NCBI RefSeq assembly: GCF_000355675.1
Contig: NC_020888.1
Location: 1,461,001-1,525,000 of the forward strand
Reading direction: 5' to 3'
DNA: 64,000 bases
From: Thalassolituus oleivorans MIL-1
Lineage (GTDB): Bacteria; Pseudomonadota; Gammaproteobacteria; Pseudomonadales; Oceanobacteraceae
The number at the start of each line of letters is the position of its first letter. The first letter of the stretch is position 1. The notes under the pieces are model-generated. The model ran no database searches. It was not told the origin of the DNA and saw nothing but the letters and a program-made list of their open reading frames with translations. A program made the position numbers and the translations under genes. Below are positions 23,872 to 35,087 of the stretch, one piece after another.

Positions 23872-24876
23872 TTATGCGTCGGCTTTACCATCGTGCTTAC
23901 GCTGTTGATTTTTTAGCGCTAGTTTTTCTAAACGACGTTTTTCAATAATGGCGGCCAAATCGTTACCTAAGTGATCTTCACCACGGGCTTTGGCTAGCTG
24001 CATTTGATGTTCACGCTGACGGAAACGTTCACGCTGGGCTTCATCGTATTCGTCGATGCAATGATGACAACTAACGCCTTGGACGTAATGTTCCGATTGT
24101 TTGTCGTCTTCTGTAATCGGGCGGCGGCAGGCGTGACACTGATCGAAGTGGCCTTTTTGTAAGTCGTGATCGACGGTTACGCGGTTATCAAACACAAAAC
24201 ATTCGCCTTCCCACATCGTCTCTTCTTTTGGCACTTCTTCTAAGTACTTGAGAATACCGCCTTCAAGGTGGTAAACCTCGTCGAAGCCTTGTTCTTTTAA
24301 GTAGGCTGTCGATTTTTCACAACGAATCCCCCCGGTGCAGAACATGGCGACTTTTTTGTGTTTTTGCGGATCGAGGTTTTCTTTCACGTATTGTGGGAAT
24401 TCGCGGAAGGTTTTGGTGTTTGGATCAAGGGCACCCTTGAAAGTACCGATACCAACTTCATAGTCGTTGCGAGTGTCTACCAGAATCACATCTGGGTCGG
24501 AGATCAAGGCATTCCAATCTTTTGGCTTCACATAAGTGCCAACCACACGCTTAGGATCGATACCTTCGACGCCCATCGTCACGATTTCTTTCTTCAGTTT
24601 TACTTTGGTGCGGTAAAACGGCATTTCGTCGTCGAACGATTCTTTGGTGCCCACGTCTGCAAGGCGTTCATCACGGCGTAGGTAATCAAGAAGGGCATCA
24701 ATGCCTTCACGGCTGCCGGCAACCGTGCCGTTGATTCCTTCATTCGCCAGTAGCAGCGTGCCTTTGACATCAAGACGTAACATTTCATCAAGAAGGGGTT
24801 TTTGTAACAGTTCGAAATCGTTTAATGTTACAAATTTATACATCGCACAGACGACGAATGGAGTATGTTCAGTCAT
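23872..24876 (-). CDS. trhO: tRNA uridine(34) hydroxylase, rhodanese family
   Basis: 334 residues, TrhO/YceA family: oxygen-dependent hydroxylation of U34 in tRNA, the first step to cmo5U and mo5U. N-terminal acylphosphatase-like domain ([12 protein letters not shown] ... [16 protein letters not shown]) and a central rhodanese domain with [17 protein letters not shown] and the catalytic Cys in [13 protein letters not shown]. The C-terminal region has two CxxC pairs ([17 protein letters not shown]), and the tail is rich in Arg, Lys and Gln. ATG 24876 is chosen because GAGGA precedes it; the longer frame to 24930 lacks a ribosome site. Confidence 0.93.
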   Translation of the reverse strand: MTEHTPFVVCAMYKFVTLNDFELLQKPLLDEMLRLDVKGTLLLANEGINGTVAGSREGIDALLDYLRRDERLADVGTKESFDDEMPFYRTKVKLKKEIVTMGVEGIDPKRVVGTYVKPKDWNALISDPDVILVDTRNDYEVGIGTFKGALDPNTKTFREFPQYVKENLDPQKHKKVAMFCTGGIRCEKSTAYLKEQGFDEVYHLEGGILKYLEEVPKEETMWEGECFVFDNRVTVDHDLQKGHFDQCHACRRPITEDDKQSEHYVQGVSCHHCIDEYDEAQRERFRQREHQMQLAKARGEDHLGNDLAAIIEKRRLEKLALKNQQRKHDGKADA

Positions 24877-25143
24877 AAGTTCCTCGCTGGCCGGAACGTA
24901 AATCCGGTGCGTTATCGGTAGTGATTTCAATGCAGAGCATTGAGTTTGCGGGCGCGATTATACAGAAGAAGAGCCGCTAGGGCAGGTTGGATATGACTAT
25001 CCGGCCAAAGTTAGCAATATTGCGACTTATTTCTGGCGTCAACTTTTTTTCCGGTGAAGATGTACTAGTGTTTATAAAGTTGCCTAACGGGCGTGTGGTT
25101 GATGTAAAACCCTGATTTTGCAGACGTTAGGCCTTGGGTTGTC

Positions 25144-25944
25144 GTGTATTTATTCAATAGCGATGACGAAGAATCCGTAATTTGGACTCTAAAATACCAA
25201 GATAGGATGGTTACTATGTGGATATCACTTTGCTCGATCACTTTGATGGGTTTCTTACTTGGTGTGGCATACCATCGTTACAGTGCACGTTGGACCGGTG
25301 CTAGTGGCAGTTATAACGGCATCGGTTATCAATTCAGTCTTTTCAAGTTTTCGCTATTCTCTAGTTCTTTCGAAATGCTCGGTGTTGAAGCTCCCCTCGG
25401 ATACGATTTTGTGATCAAGCGTGAAACACGCATGGATCGGTTGTTCAGAATTCTTGGTATTAGTAGTAAATCGACGGTAGGTAATGCTGAGTTCGATGAG
25501 CAGGTATATGTTGTGTCGGATAACTATTCGATGCATCAGGTGTTAGCGGCCCAGCCACACTTACAGCAAGTAATCATGAATATCCTTTACCGCCAGCCAG
25601 TTGATGGCGATATTGAGCGAATCGTATGCCGTCATGGGCGTATGTGGGCATGTATCTATGGCAAAGCAACGCCAGCGGCAGAAGCCGTTATCGTGCAACG
25701 TATGATTCCAGCGCTAAACAAGCTAGGTAAAGGTATGGAGAAGTACGCGGGAGGCTTATCCCCGCAGCGTCGTGACCGTATCAACGCCATGGCAGTGCTG
25801 TTTTTGTTTGCGACCAGTGCGATACTTCTAAACGGTAGCCTGAGTTTTGCTCAGCCGTTGTTATCGAGTTTCTTTTCTGATGTGGATAGCGTATTGCGTT
25901 TATCCCAGACCAATTTGCCGCAATTCGCAGCCGTGCGGGGTTAG
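25144..25944 (+). CDS. membrane protein of unknown function
   Basis: Up to 266 residues with a membrane segment near the N-terminus (WISLCSITLMGFLLGVAY) and a second near residue 213-232 (AMAVLFLFATSAILLNGSLS). The part between (about 50-200) is soluble and contains IKRETRMDRLFRILGIS and a conserved-looking VSDNYSMHQVLAAQPHLQQ segment. The start is uncertain: GTG 25144 gives the length listed, while ATG 25216 has AGGA eight bases upstream and places the hydrophobic segment at the very N-terminus. I do not recognise the family. It is a single-gene unit ended by a strong terminator. Confidence 0.6.
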   Translation: MYLFNSDDEESVIWTLKYQDRMVTMWISLCSITLMGFLLGVAYHRYSARWTGASGSYNGIGYQFSLFKFSLFSSSFEMLGVEAPLGYDFVIKRETRMDRLFRILGISSKSTVGNAEFDEQVYVVSDNYSMHQVLAAQPHLQQVIMNILYRQPVDGDIERIVCRHGRMWACIYGKATPAAEAVIVQRMIPALNKLGKGMEKYAGGLSPQRRDRINAMAVLFLFATSAILLNGSLSFAQPLLSSFFSDVDSVLRLSQTNLPQFAAVRG

Positions 25945-25983
25945 GTTTAGCTCGGCTGATCATTAGATAGTTAGATCAAAGAG

Positions 25984-26022
25984 TCGCTCGTCCTAGGTTA
26001 AACAGGACGAGCGATTTTTTTT
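25984..26022 (+). terminator. strong terminator between the membrane protein and rsxE
   Basis: Eleven-base arms TCGCTCGTCCT / AGGACGAGCGA around a nine-base loop, followed by eight T. It ends the plus-strand gene; rsxE ends seven bases further on from the other side. Confidence 0.9.
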
Positions 26023-26028
26023 GCGGGT

Positions 26029-26742
26029 TTAGCTGATTTTTCCAGTCACACGAGCACGTTTTGCACCCGCTTGCACAGGTACTTTTTGGGCTTCTGCGCG
26101 GCGCTTGATTCGCGCATCAATGATGTTCTTACCGGCAATTAATAAGCCCATCGCAACGAATGCGCCTGGTGGCAATATCGCAAAAAGGAAGTCGGGATAA
26201 CCAGAGATCAGTTCAATCTTCCAATGTGCAGCGCTTGGGCCGAACAATAGATCCATATTGCTGAATACGACGCCTTGACCGATGATTTCGCGCATTGCTC
26301 CTAATATGACTAAAACAACCGTGAAGCCCATGGCCATCATAAAACCATCAACGACCGAGGGTAAAATGGGGTTTTTACAGGCAAAGGCATCGGCTCGTCC
26401 TAAGATGGCGCAGTTAGTAACGATCAGTGGAATAAAAATCCCCAGTACTTCATACAGCTCGTAGGTGAAAGCTTGCATCACCAATTCCGCAACGGTGACG
26501 AACGACGCAATAATCATCACGAATGCCGGTAAACGCACAGCATCGGATACGTGATTACGAATCAACGAAACAGAGAAGTTTGACCCTACCAATACCATCA
26601 TAGTGGCTAAGCCTAGCCCTAGCGCATTGACCACCGAGCCCGTAACCGCAAGCAAAGGGCAGAGACCCAGTAGTTGAACGAGAGCAGGGTTGTTGTTCCA
26701 TAGGCCGTCGAGGCTAATATCGCTTAACGATTTTTCGCTCAT
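26029..26742 (-). CDS. rsxE: Rnf/Rsx electron transport complex subunit E
   Basis: 237-residue integral membrane subunit of the Rnf (Rsx) complex, paralogous to subunit A. About six membrane segments; family motifs [19 protein letters not shown] and [17 protein letters not shown]. In Rnf, subunits A and E frame a membrane [2Fe-2S] site; the conserved cysteines LCPLL and NCAIL are present. It is the last gene of rsxABCDGE and overlaps rsxG by 4 bp (ATGA). No nth gene follows, unlike in Escherichia coli. Confidence 0.96.
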   Translation of the reverse strand: MSEKSLSDISLDGLWNNNPALVQLLGLCPLLAVTGSVVNALGLGLATMMVLVGSNFSVSLIRNHVSDAVRLPAFVMIIASFVTVAELVMQAFTYELYEVLGIFIPLIVTNCAILGRADAFACKNPILPSVVDGFMMAMGFTVVLVILGAMREIIGQGVVFSNMDLLFGPSAAHWKIELISGYPDFLFAILPPGAFVAMGLLIAGKNIIDARIKRRAEAQKVPVQAGAKRARVTGKIS

Positions 26743-27434
26743 TTGGCATCTCTCTCTTTATTGTTCAAGGAGGTTGAAGCAGCGCTGGTCGGTTCTACTA
26801 AGCGCGAGGTTAACAGCAGCTCTTTATGCATGTTGAAAAACAGCAATGCTTTCTTCACGGCACGTACAACGGCACGAGGGGTAATAGTGGCACCAGTAAA
26901 TTGATCGAATTCACCGCCATCTTTCTTCACCGCCCAACTATCTGCTTTAGGATTAAGCAGTGATTTGCCATTGAAATCTAATACCCATTTTGATTTACGA
27001 ATATCAACTTTATCGCCTAAACCGGGCGTCTCGCGATGGGAAACAACACGTACACCAGCAATAGTACCGTCGCGATTAACACCAACGATAATACCGATTT
27101 CGGTGGTATAACCATCAGGCGCGATCACTGGCAGAATAACGGTTTTCACTTCACCTTGCTGCCGCGCTAAATGAATTTGCGCATCTTCAGGCAGCGGGCC
27201 CAACAGTTGCTGATTAAAACGTGAGTCGACCGATATCACATCGTTAAGTAAATCGTTGTCATAGCTACCGACCGCAACGATATCGTTTAGCGCACGGGCT
27301 TCTGCTGCGCGGCGGTTATGATCAATACGATCTGCCGTGAATACTTGAGCTACGGCGATGGCCCCCGCAGTGACGATGGCAAATAACCCAAGGCCAATCG
27401 CATTTTTTCGAATTGAGGCGAAGAGTTCTTTCAT
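26739..27434 (-). CDS. rsxG: Rnf/Rsx electron transport complex subunit G
   Basis: 231 residues. One N-terminal membrane segment ([20 protein letters not shown]), then a periplasmic FMN-binding domain. FMN is attached covalently to Thr of the TGAT motif ([13 protein letters not shown]), and the flanking [11 protein letters not shown]-type loop is present ([20 protein letters not shown]). It carries electrons across the Rnf complex. It starts 5 bp after rsxD and overlaps rsxE. Confidence 0.95.
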   Translation of the reverse strand: MKELFASIRKNAIGLGLFAIVTAGAIAVAQVFTADRIDHNRRAAEARALNDIVAVGSYDNDLLNDVISVDSRFNQQLLGPLPEDAQIHLARQQGEVKTVILPVIAPDGYTTEIGIIVGVNRDGTIAGVRVVSHRETPGLGDKVDIRKSKWVLDFNGKSLLNPKADSWAVKKDGGEFDQFTGATITPRAVVRAVKKALLFFNMHKELLLTSRLVEPTSAASTSLNNKERDAK

Positions 27435-27439
27435 ACGAA

Positions 27440-28486
27440 TTAGTCCTTAGCCGTTAAGCCGCGGCGGGCTTTTTTATGGCCGTAGGTTCGCGGCTGGGTG
27501 TATGCATCAATAAATGGCGCCGCGAAGTTCATCAGCAATACGGCAAAAGCCACTGCATCTGGGTATGCTCCCCAAGTACGGATCACGTACAACAAGATAC
27601 CAATGCCTGCGCCGTAAATGAGTTTTCCGCGCGGTGTCGTTGATGCGGATACTGGATCGGTGGCAATGAAGAAGGCTCCGAGCATAGTGGCACCGCTAAG
27701 CAGATGTAACGACAGCGGTGTGTACATGTCCGCGTCCCAACCAAATACGAGAGAGCAGGTTGAGAGAGCGATCAATAGTGATACTGGGATGTGCCAAGTA
27801 ATAATTCGTTTAAACATGAGGAACAAACCACCGGCCATAAAGGCGAGGTTTACCCATTCCCAACCACCGTTTAACCAACCATTAAAGGTCGCTTTTTGCA
27901 GTAAGCTATTGGCGGTTTCGGTACTAATAAGGTGTTTGTAATCGTCTAACGGGGTGGCACCACTATAGCCATCGACTAGACCACTGTGAGTAAAGATGGT
28001 TTTTAACGTATCGAAAAATGGCAGTACATCGTGCCCCGACATTTGAAATGACAGCGCCCAGTTAGTCGTCATTTGCACCGGAAATGACACGAGCACTAAG
28101 GCATATCCGATCATGGCAGGATTGAAAGGATTGTTCCCCATACCGCCGTATAAGTGCTTAGCAAAGATGATGCAGAAGGCGGTGGCTAATACGGTAATCC
28201 ACCAAGGTGCAAATGGTGGCAGGGCCAAACCGAGCAGTACACCCGTTACTAGCGCCGTGTTATCGCGTAAAAAGAACATCACCGGACGCTTACGCAAGGT
28301 CAGCATTAATGCTTCGCTGGCGACAGCGACAAGGCTAGCAAGAACAACGTTGATCAGTGTGCCGTAACCAAAAAATACCGTCATTACGGCGAGTGCAGGC
28401 AGCGTGGCAAGGGCAACGGTTAGCATTAAACGCCCAGTGCGATTTGGCCCGTGGGTATGTGGGGACGACAGCGTTAACAAGGCCAT
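27440..28486 (-). CDS. rsxD: Rnf/Rsx electron transport complex subunit D
   Basis: 348-residue membrane subunit with about eight to ten hydrophobic segments. Start region typical of RnfD ([25 protein letters not shown]). Covalent FMN site in GYSGATPLD (Thr of SGAT). Motifs [27 protein letters not shown] and [21 protein letters not shown] are diagnostic. It lies 15 bp downstream of rsxC. The complex couples electron flow between NADH and a low-potential acceptor to ion movement; in marine gammaproteobacteria it may use Na+ or H+. Confidence 0.96.
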   Translation of the reverse strand: MALLTLSSPHTHGPNRTGRLMLTVALATLPALAVMTVFFGYGTLINVVLASLVAVASEALMLTLRKRPVMFFLRDNTALVTGVLLGLALPPFAPWWITVLATAFCIIFAKHLYGGMGNNPFNPAMIGYALVLVSFPVQMTTNWALSFQMSGHDVLPFFDTLKTIFTHSGLVDGYSGATPLDDYKHLISTETANSLLQKATFNGWLNGGWEWVNLAFMAGGLFLMFKRIITWHIPVSLLIALSTCSLVFGWDADMYTPLSLHLLSGATMLGAFFIATDPVSASTTPRGKLIYGAGIGILLYVIRTWGAYPDAVAFAVLLMNFAAPFIDAYTQPRTYGHKKARRGLTAKD

Positions 28487-28501
28487 GATGTGCTCGTCAT
28501 G

Positions 28502-30694
28502 TTATGGGTTCTCCGAGGCAGACTCAGCTTGCTGTTGCAGCTGGGTCAATTTGTCTTGCTGTTTATTAACCGCCATTGTTAATGCATCGACGGTGTCTAG
28601 GCCTTCTTGCTGAGCCATCGCCAAACGTTCTTTGGCTTTCTCTAGGCGATCAGTCTGGGCCAGAATTTTCTTCGCGAGGGCGTCGGCATCTACCGCCGTT
28701 GCCGTCTTCGCTTGGCTTTCAGTGCTGGCTGCTGGAGCAGCTAACGCGGCTTCGTAGGCAGCTTTTGCTTCGTCGACGCGCGCTCTTTGTTTTTCGACAC
28801 CGGTTTCCAAGGCGGCGACTGTATCAGCACCTTGTTCGCGTGCTTCGGCTAAACGTTTTTCAGCGGTATCTAAGCGGGTTTGCGCCATATCCCATTTTTT
28901 CTTTAAACGCTCAGGGCTATTCGGATCACCCTTGTCGGCATCGCTATCGGCGGCAGGGGCTGCTTTCGCTGCTTTTTTCGCGACAGCCAATTGCTTAGCA
29001 AGGTCTTTCATTTTGTCTTGGGTTTTAAGCAAGGCCGCTTCAAACAAGGCCACTTTATCGGCTTGCTCTGGATCGCTTTTCGCGGCTTCTAATTTTTCTT
29101 TGGTTTTGGCAATGGCAGCTTGGCTTGCATCAAATTGCTTTTGTAGCTTTTCTAAATCAGCACTCGGAGCAGGAACTACACCGTCAGTAACGGCTGGTGC
29201 ATCGGCTTTGGCACTTTGTGCTTGTGCGGCTTTTTCGGCCCGTGCTTTACGCTTGGCTTCTTTCTCTGCTTGTTCGCGCTCTTGGCGAGCTAAGCGATGT
29301 TCAAAGCGCTCACGCGCTTGATCGGCTTTTGCTTGGGCTGCACGTTCTTCACGCACGGCGCCTTTGGCGTAGCGATAGTATTGCACCAGCGGAATTTCAC
29401 TTGGGCAAACATAGGAGCACGCGCCGCATTCGATACAGTCGAACAAGTTGTGTTGCTCAGCCTTGTTGAATTCTTCAGCCTTACTAAACCAGTACAACTG
29501 TTGTGGTAACAGGTCGGCAGGGCATGCATCTGCACACATACCGCAGCGAATACAGGCCATGGATGCTTTGTTAGTGGGCAGTTCTTTTTCGGTTGGGGCG
29601 AGCAGGCAGTTGGTGGTTTTCACTACTGGAATATCTAATGAAGGCAAAGCAAAGCCCATCATTGGTCCACCCATGATCACGCGTTCGCGTTTTTGTACCG
29701 TATAGTCGGCAAGCTCAAGTAATTCGCCAACCGGTGTACCAATTAATACTTCCCAGTTACCAGCGGAATGAACGGCATCGCCGGTAACGGTGGCGATACG
29801 GCTAATGAGGGGTTCGCCATGATCCACTGCGCGAGCAATGGCGCTAGCGGTGCCGACGTTTTGGCAAACGATGCCAAGGTCGGCAGGGATGCCTCCCGCA
29901 GGGACTTCTTCACCCGTTAAAATTTGGATTAACTGCTTTTCGCCACCGCTTGGATACTTAGTTGGAATCACTACGACATCAATATGATGTTCTTCGTGTA
30001 AATCCACTAAGGCGGCATTCAGCGCGGCAATGGCGTTGGGTTTGTTATCTTCTACACCAATCAAACATTGGCTGGCATTTAATATGTGCAGCAAAATTTG
30101 CGCGCCGCGTACGACTTCATGAGCGCGTTCGCGCATCAGCATGTCATCCGCGGTGATATAAGGTTCGCACTCGGCACCGTTGAGAATAAGAGTGCCGATG
30201 TTGCGTTGGCCAATATTCAGTTTCACTGCCGTAGGGAAGCCTGCGCCGCCCATACCTGCAATTCCACAATCACGGATGTGGTTTACCAGTTGTGCGGCCG
30301 GAATGTCGGTAACGTCGTCGACGCCCAGTTGCTCAAGTAATCCCTGGCGTTCAATCCAGCGATCAGCACCATCAGGGCGAATAACAATACAGTCTTCGCT
30401 TAGTCCTGATGCATGGGGTACTAAACGTGGCTCAATGGCAATAACTTCGCCGGAAGTTGGTGCGTGCAGCGGTACGCTTACAAAACCTGCCGCTTCGGCG
30501 ATTAGTTGGCCTTTTAATACTTTTTCGCCCACAGCAACGATGGGTTTAGCGGCTGCACCAATATGTTGATGTAGTGGTAATACCAATTCGTTTGGAATGG
30601 GAGCCAAGCGAATAGGGCGCTGGGTGGATTGCGCTTTGTTCTCGGCTGGATGAATGCCACCGTCGAAATCAAAAATACGAATCTGGTGGGTCAT
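28502..30694 (-). CDS. rsxC: Rnf/Rsx electron transport complex subunit C
   Basis: 730-residue peripheral NADH/FMN/Fe-S subunit. N-terminal half similar to complex I 51-kDa subunits ([57 protein letters not shown]), then two [4Fe-4S] motifs ([17 protein letters not shown] and [17 protein letters not shown], about residues 377-425). From about residue 450 onward it becomes an Ala/Lys/Glu-rich predicted coiled coil ending in [10 protein letters not shown]; such a long charged tail is usual for gammaproteobacterial RsxC. It overlaps rsxB by 4 bp and precedes rsxD. Confidence 0.96.
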   Translation of the reverse strand: MTHQIRIFDFDGGIHPAENKAQSTQRPIRLAPIPNELVLPLHQHIGAAAKPIVAVGEKVLKGQLIAEAAGFVSVPLHAPTSGEVIAIEPRLVPHASGLSEDCIVIRPDGADRWIERQGLLEQLGVDDVTDIPAAQLVNHIRDCGIAGMGGAGFPTAVKLNIGQRNIGTLILNGAECEPYITADDMLMRERAHEVVRGAQILLHILNASQCLIGVEDNKPNAIAALNAALVDLHEEHHIDVVVIPTKYPSGGEKQLIQILTGEEVPAGGIPADLGIVCQNVGTASAIARAVDHGEPLISRIATVTGDAVHSAGNWEVLIGTPVGELLELADYTVQKRERVIMGGPMMGFALPSLDIPVVKTTNCLLAPTEKELPTNKASMACIRCGMCADACPADLLPQQLYWFSKAEEFNKAEQHNLFDCIECGACSYVCPSEIPLVQYYRYAKGAVREERAAQAKADQARERFEHRLARQEREQAEKEAKRKARAEKAAQAQSAKADAPAVTDGVVPAPSADLEKLQKQFDASQAAIAKTKEKLEAAKSDPEQADKVALFEAALLKTQDKMKDLAKQLAVAKKAAKAAPAADSDADKGDPNSPERLKKKWDMAQTRLDTAEKRLAEAREQGADTVAALETGVEKQRARVDEAKAAYEAALAAPAASTESQAKTATAVDADALAKKILAQTDRLEKAKERLAMAQQEGLDTVDALTMAVNKQQDKLTQLQQQAESASENP

Positions 30695-31299
30695 GCGTGC
30701 TCTCCAACAGCGAGTTTACGGCGGTCGGTGGCGATCAACTCAACGCCTGAGGTGGGCGCTTGCCAATACCAGCTGGATTTATCGACGCTGACAGGCACCA
30801 TATCAATACAGTCTACTGGGCAGGGTTCAACACAAAGATCGCAGCCAGTGCACTCGTCAATAATCACGGTATGCATCTGTTTGGCGGCGCCTAAAATGGC
30901 ATCGACAGGGCAAGCCTGAATACATTTAGTACAGCCGATGCATTCGTCTTCACGGATGTAGGCCACAGTCGGCACCGCTTTTTCAGCACCGTGTTCAGCG
31001 TCAAGTGGCTCTGGATCAACACCAAGAAGATCGGCTAAGGCTTGAATGGTGCTTTCGCCACCGGGTGGGCATTTATTGATTTTTTCGCCGCCAACAATGG
31101 CTTCTGCGTAAGGTTTGCAACCGGGATAGCTGCACTGGCCACATTGCGTTTGCGGTAGCAGACCGTTGATCTGATCAACAATAGGGTTGCCTTCAACTTT
31201 AAAGCGCACCGCCGCAAAGCCCAGTACAGCACCAAAAATGGTGGCCAATACAGCGAGCATGCCAACAGCGATCAAGATTGTGGTTAAGGTCGTACTCAT
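30691..31299 (-). CDS. rsxB: Rnf/Rsx electron transport complex subunit B
   Basis: 202-residue ferredoxin subunit. N-terminal membrane anchor ([23 protein letters not shown]), then an Fe-S domain with [16 protein letters not shown]...CPPGG, then two ferredoxin [4Fe-4S] motifs ([16 protein letters not shown] and [18 protein letters not shown]). It passes electrons from RsxC toward the membrane subunits. It is second in the operon, 20 bp after rsxA. Confidence 0.96.
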   Translation of the reverse strand: MSTTLTTILIAVGMLAVLATIFGAVLGFAAVRFKVEGNPIVDQINGLLPQTQCGQCSYPGCKPYAEAIVGGEKINKCPPGGESTIQALADLLGVDPEPLDAEHGAEKAVPTVAYIREDECIGCTKCIQACPVDAILGAAKQMHTVIIDECTGCDLCVEPCPVDCIDMVPVSVDKSSWYWQAPTSGVELIATDRRKLAVGEHA

Positions 31300-31319
31300 A
31301 ATAATGCTTACATACCCCC

Positions 31320-31901
31320 TTAAATGCTCACTAAGCCGGTGAAGCCCATAAAGGCCAACGACATTAATCCTGCTGTGACCATCGCAATCGCGTTGCCTTT
31401 AAATGGCGTTGGTACATCGGCCACAGAAAGACGCTCGCGTAGTGCAGCGAACAAGACCATAACGAGTGAGAAGCCAACCGCAGCACCAAAACCGTACAGA
31501 ATGGATTCAACAAAGGTGTTGTCGCGTTTGATGTTTAATAGGGCAACACCCAAAACTGCACAGTTAGTGGTGATCAATGGTAAGAAAATACCCAGTACGC
31601 GATAGAGCAAAGGACTGGTTTTGCGAATGGCTAATTCAGTGAAACCTACGACCACTGCAATCACCATGATGAAGCTGATGGTTTTTAAATAGGCGAGGTC
31701 AAACGGTAGTAATAGGTAGGTGTAAACCAAGTAGCTACACACCGATGCCAGCGTGAGTACGAAGGTCGTTGCTGCACCCATACCAATGGCGGTTTCTAGC
31801 TTGTTCGACACCCCCATAAAAGGGCACAAGCCTAAGAACTGAACCAGTACAAAGTTGTTTACCAGGATGGTACTTACCAGAATGAGCAGGTAGTCGGTCA
31901 T
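31320..31901 (-). CDS. rsxA: Rnf/Rsx electron transport complex subunit A
   Basis: 193-residue membrane subunit, the usual RsxA length. About six membrane segments, with [30 protein letters not shown] and [17 protein letters not shown], the two conserved Cys sites. I set the start at ATG 31901 (GGAG eight bases upstream); the longer frame to 31961 would run into the -10 element. First gene of rsxABCDGE. Confidence 0.96.
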   Translation of the reverse strand: MTDYLLILVSTILVNNFVLVQFLGLCPFMGVSNKLETAIGMGAATTFVLTLASVCSYLVYTYLLLPFDLAYLKTISFIMVIAVVVGFTELAIRKTSPLLYRVLGIFLPLITTNCAVLGVALLNIKRDNTFVESILYGFGAAVGFSLVMVLFAALRERLSVADVPTPFKGNAIAMVTAGLMSLAFMGFTGLVSI

Positions 31902-31959
31902 CAGTGGCTCCGGAGGCTGGTCTGCAACGGCAAACCCGCCAGATTGAATTTGGGCGCGC

Positions 31960-31989
31960 ATTATCCCAAAACTTCTTTATGTCGTACAA
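31960..31989 (-). promoter_or_regulatory. candidate sigma-70 promoter of rsxABCDGE
   Basis: On the minus strand: TTGTAC, 18-bp spacer, GATAAT, about 60 bp before the rsxA start codon. Confidence 0.45.
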
Positions 31990-32098
31990 CACGGTTTTTG
32001 GAGTTTCTAAGCACGAATTAGAATAAGCATAGTAACTGTTACGTCAAAACGTACCGCAATAGCCGATATCCCGATGAAATCGAGGTATCGCCTTAGTT

Positions 32099-34828
32099 TT
32101 ACTGGGGTGATGGCGACGCCGAATACCAGTGCTGCAGTACCACTTTCTCTAGCTCAACCAACAAAATTAAAGGGCTAGCGGCTAAGGTAATAATCAGCCA
32201 GTCGTGCAGCGCTAAATCGGCAAGATCAAATATGGATTGTGAAACCGACCAGTAGCTAAAACCGAGTTGCAATATGGCAACCGCTAAAATGCCCAACAGG
32301 CTGGGCATTGCGCCTTTGAATAACGACAGCGAGAAAATACTTCGGCGTAAAAATCGGCAGTTGAGTAAATATAACGCTTCGATCATTACCAAGGCGTTTA
32401 CCGCGACGGTGCGTGCCATTTCGACGCTTGCCCCTTGGGCTAAATAATAACGGAACAACGCAAAAATAATGGCCGCAGCACCTACACCAACAAAGGCGGT
32501 GCGCCAAAGCAAGGCTAATGTAATGAGTGGTTGCTGGCTGCTTCTCGGCGGCCGCAGCATGATGTCGTTTTCGGCGCGCTCAAACGCTAATGTGAGTGCC
32601 AGTGTAATGGCGGTAATGGTGTTTACCCAAATCACTTGCGCTGGGGTGATGGGCAGTAATTGCCCTAATAATATCGCCGCTAGAATAACCAAGGATTCGG
32701 CTAAGCTGGTGGGCAAAATAAATATGATGGCTTTGACTATGTTGTCGTAAACACTGCGGCCTTCGGCAACGGCATGGGTAATGGTCGAGAAGTTGTCGTC
32801 AGTCAGGACAAAATCGGCAGCATCGCGTGCCGCATCCGTGCCTTTTTTGCCCATGGCAACACCAATGTCGGCTTGGCGTAGTGCGGGGGCATCGTTGACG
32901 CCGTCGCCGGTCATGGCAACGGTGTGGTTGCGAGCACGTAAGGCATTTACTAGCTGGAGCTTATTGGCAGGGCTGGTGCGGGCAAATACGTGGCAGCGTT
33001 CGGCACTGTCGGCCAGTTGCTCGGGGGATTGTTGATCCAGCTCGGCTCCTGTCATTACCTCATCGGCATTCATGCCTAGCTCTTTAGCGATGGCGAGGGC
33101 TGTGATCGGGTTGTCTCCCGTTATCATTTTTATCTGAATGCCGGCGCTATAACATTGCTGAATGCTCTCGCTTACTCCTGCCCGTGGCGGATCATTCAGC
33201 CCGATCAGGGCCAGTAGGGTTAAATGCTGTTCAACGTGCTGATGATTTAAACTCTGGCTATCAATGTCGTCACGGTAGGCCAACGCCAAAACGCGCATGC
33301 CTTGTGATGCCAAGTCGTCCATTTGGGCTTGCCAATATTCGCTATCCAGTGGCTCTGAACCTTGAGGACCAAACTGTTGATCACAAAACTCGATTATTCG
33401 ATCTGGGGCACCTTTAACAGCAATAAGACGCTGACCATCGTGATTGTGGTGCAGGGTAGCCATGTAGCGTGCATCGCTGGAGAACGGGATTTCATCGACT
33501 CGTGGCCATTCGCGTTGGATCTGCTCTTTGACTAAATCATGTTTCAACGCGAAGACTAACAAGGCTGCTTCCGTTGGATCGCCACTAACACTCCAATCTG
33601 TGTTATCGAGATTAGGCGGTTGAATGCTGGAGTCGTTACACAGTAAGGCAACGATGGCGGCTTGATTCAAAAACGCACCATGTTGCGCCGATGTATCGGT
33701 ATCGTTGCTGTGAATTTCGCCCTCGGGATCGTAACCTTCACCATGAATATGAAAGTTATGGTGCGCGCTGACGATGCGTCGAGCCGTCATGGCGTTTGCG
33801 GTGAGTGTTCCTGTTTTATCGGTGCAAATAATATCAACAGAACCCAGTACCTCAACCGATGGCAAGCGTCGCATCAGGGCATTCTTGCTGGCCATGCGTT
33901 GCACGCCTACGGCTAATACAATGGTAACGACGGCAGGAAGACCTTCTGGAATTGCCGCTACTGCAATGGCAATCGCCGCTTGAAACATAGTGCCAATATC
34001 GTACTGATAAAGACCCATGCCAATCGCTATGGTGATGACCGCGGCAATGATAATGACAATGGTCAGGCGCTTGGCAAATTGCTCGATCTGATTTTGCAGT
34101 AACGTCGGTTCAGTGGTGATCTTGTCGACCATAGTGCTGACTTTACCGATTTCTGTTTTTGCTCCGGTTAAACATACTAAACCGTGGGCGCTACCACGGC
34201 TTACGAGCGTACCCATGTAGGCCATACATGAACGCTCAGCGAGCGGCGTATCTGCCGCAACCGCGACCACTGATTTTGCGCCGGGTAGTGATTCCCCCGT
34301 TAAGGAGGATTCATCACAGTACAGGTCTTTGCTTTTGATAATACGCAAATCTGCAGGGACCTTATCTCCCGCCTGAAGCATTACAACATCGCCGGGGACA
34401 AGTTGTGCGCCATTGAGGCTGAGTAGTTCGCCGTCGCGCATGACTAAACATTGAGTTTTTGTCATCGACATAATGGCGCGTAAGGCATTTTCGGCTTTGC
34501 CTTCTTGAAAGAAACCTACCAAGGTATTGGTAACAATAACTGCGAAGATCACCCCGGCATCAATAAAATGCTGCAACCCAAGGCTGATAAGCATGCTGCC
34601 AGCGAGCACATAGATCATCATGTTTTGTGTTTGTTTTAGCAGTCGTCGCCAAGCGGGTACGGGCTTAGCCGTGGGGAGGGTGTTGGGGCCGAATTGTGCC
34701 AGCCGTGCTGCGGCTTCGGTTTTGCTTAATCCAACCTTAGTGCTAGCAAGCAGTTCGATGAGCGCCTCACTGTCACAAGCGTAGGGCGCATCAGCAATCG
34801 TTGTGGCGAGTTCAGTTGGCGTAGTCAT
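32099..34828 (-). CDS. class II cation-transporting P-type ATPase
   Basis: 909-residue inner-membrane ATPase of the Ca2+/Na+ (PacL/PMA1-like) group. Ordered features: N-terminal cation-ATPase domain ([20 protein letters not shown]), actuator loop TGES (about 177-180), M4 with PEGLP (about 294-298), phosphorylated Asp in DKTGTLT (about 337), nucleotide-binding domain, hinge [21 protein letters not shown], then M5-M10. Sites in M5 and M6 differ from the Ca2+-pump consensus (see findings), so the ion is uncertain. ATG 34828 with AAGAGAA upstream is preferred; the 63 residues before it look non-coding. It precedes rsxA on the same strand but the gap holds an rsx promoter. Confidence 0.88.
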   Translation of the reverse strand: MTTPTELATTIADAPYACDSEALIELLASTKVGLSKTEAAARLAQFGPNTLPTAKPVPAWRRLLKQTQNMMIYVLAGSMLISLGLQHFIDAGVIFAVIVTNTLVGFFQEGKAENALRAIMSMTKTQCLVMRDGELLSLNGAQLVPGDVVMLQAGDKVPADLRIIKSKDLYCDESSLTGESLPGAKSVVAVAADTPLAERSCMAYMGTLVSRGSAHGLVCLTGAKTEIGKVSTMVDKITTEPTLLQNQIEQFAKRLTIVIIIAAVITIAIGMGLYQYDIGTMFQAAIAIAVAAIPEGLPAVVTIVLAVGVQRMASKNALMRRLPSVEVLGSVDIICTDKTGTLTANAMTARRIVSAHHNFHIHGEGYDPEGEIHSNDTDTSAQHGAFLNQAAIVALLCNDSSIQPPNLDNTDWSVSGDPTEAALLVFALKHDLVKEQIQREWPRVDEIPFSSDARYMATLHHNHDGQRLIAVKGAPDRIIEFCDQQFGPQGSEPLDSEYWQAQMDDLASQGMRVLALAYRDDIDSQSLNHQHVEQHLTLLALIGLNDPPRAGVSESIQQCYSAGIQIKMITGDNPITALAIAKELGMNADEVMTGAELDQQSPEQLADSAERCHVFARTSPANKLQLVNALRARNHTVAMTGDGVNDAPALRQADIGVAMGKKGTDAARDAADFVLTDDNFSTITHAVAEGRSVYDNIVKAIIFILPTSLAESLVILAAILLGQLLPITPAQVIWVNTITAITLALTLAFERAENDIMLRPPRSSQQPLITLALLWRTAFVGVGAAAIIFALFRYYLAQGASVEMARTVAVNALVMIEALYLLNCRFLRRSIFSLSLFKGAMPSLLGILAVAILQLGFSYWSVSQSIFDLADLALHDWLIITLAASPLILLVELEKVVLQHWYSASPSPQ

Positions 34829-35087
34829 AAGATTCTCTTGGTGATGCACTCTTGGGATTTTATGTGGTTCGTAAGCCGATGATATTGATGCGTAGCAAGT
34901 TCGGAATTTGTTATTGTCGTTTGTCGAGGTGCTGGTGGCTTCTGAGTATATGGCCATCAAGGGCTTGCTAAGCCTAAAAATCTTGGCACACTCTAACGTT
35001 AACCTGTTACAAGCCATTTAGTGTTGTTGCGATGGCGGGGAATAATAACCATAAGCCAGCCATTTGAACTGGTATTAAGAGCAAAAA

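Noticed and set aside
28502-29350. Long charged C-terminal extension of RsxC as a novelty
   Set aside because: Lengthy Ala/Lys/Glu-rich tails are known and variable in gammaproteobacterial RsxC proteins.
28576-29540. Several open frames on the opposite strand of rsxC
   Set aside because: They mirror the Ala/Lys/Glu-rich coiled-coil codons of RsxC; no ribosome sites or recognisable families.
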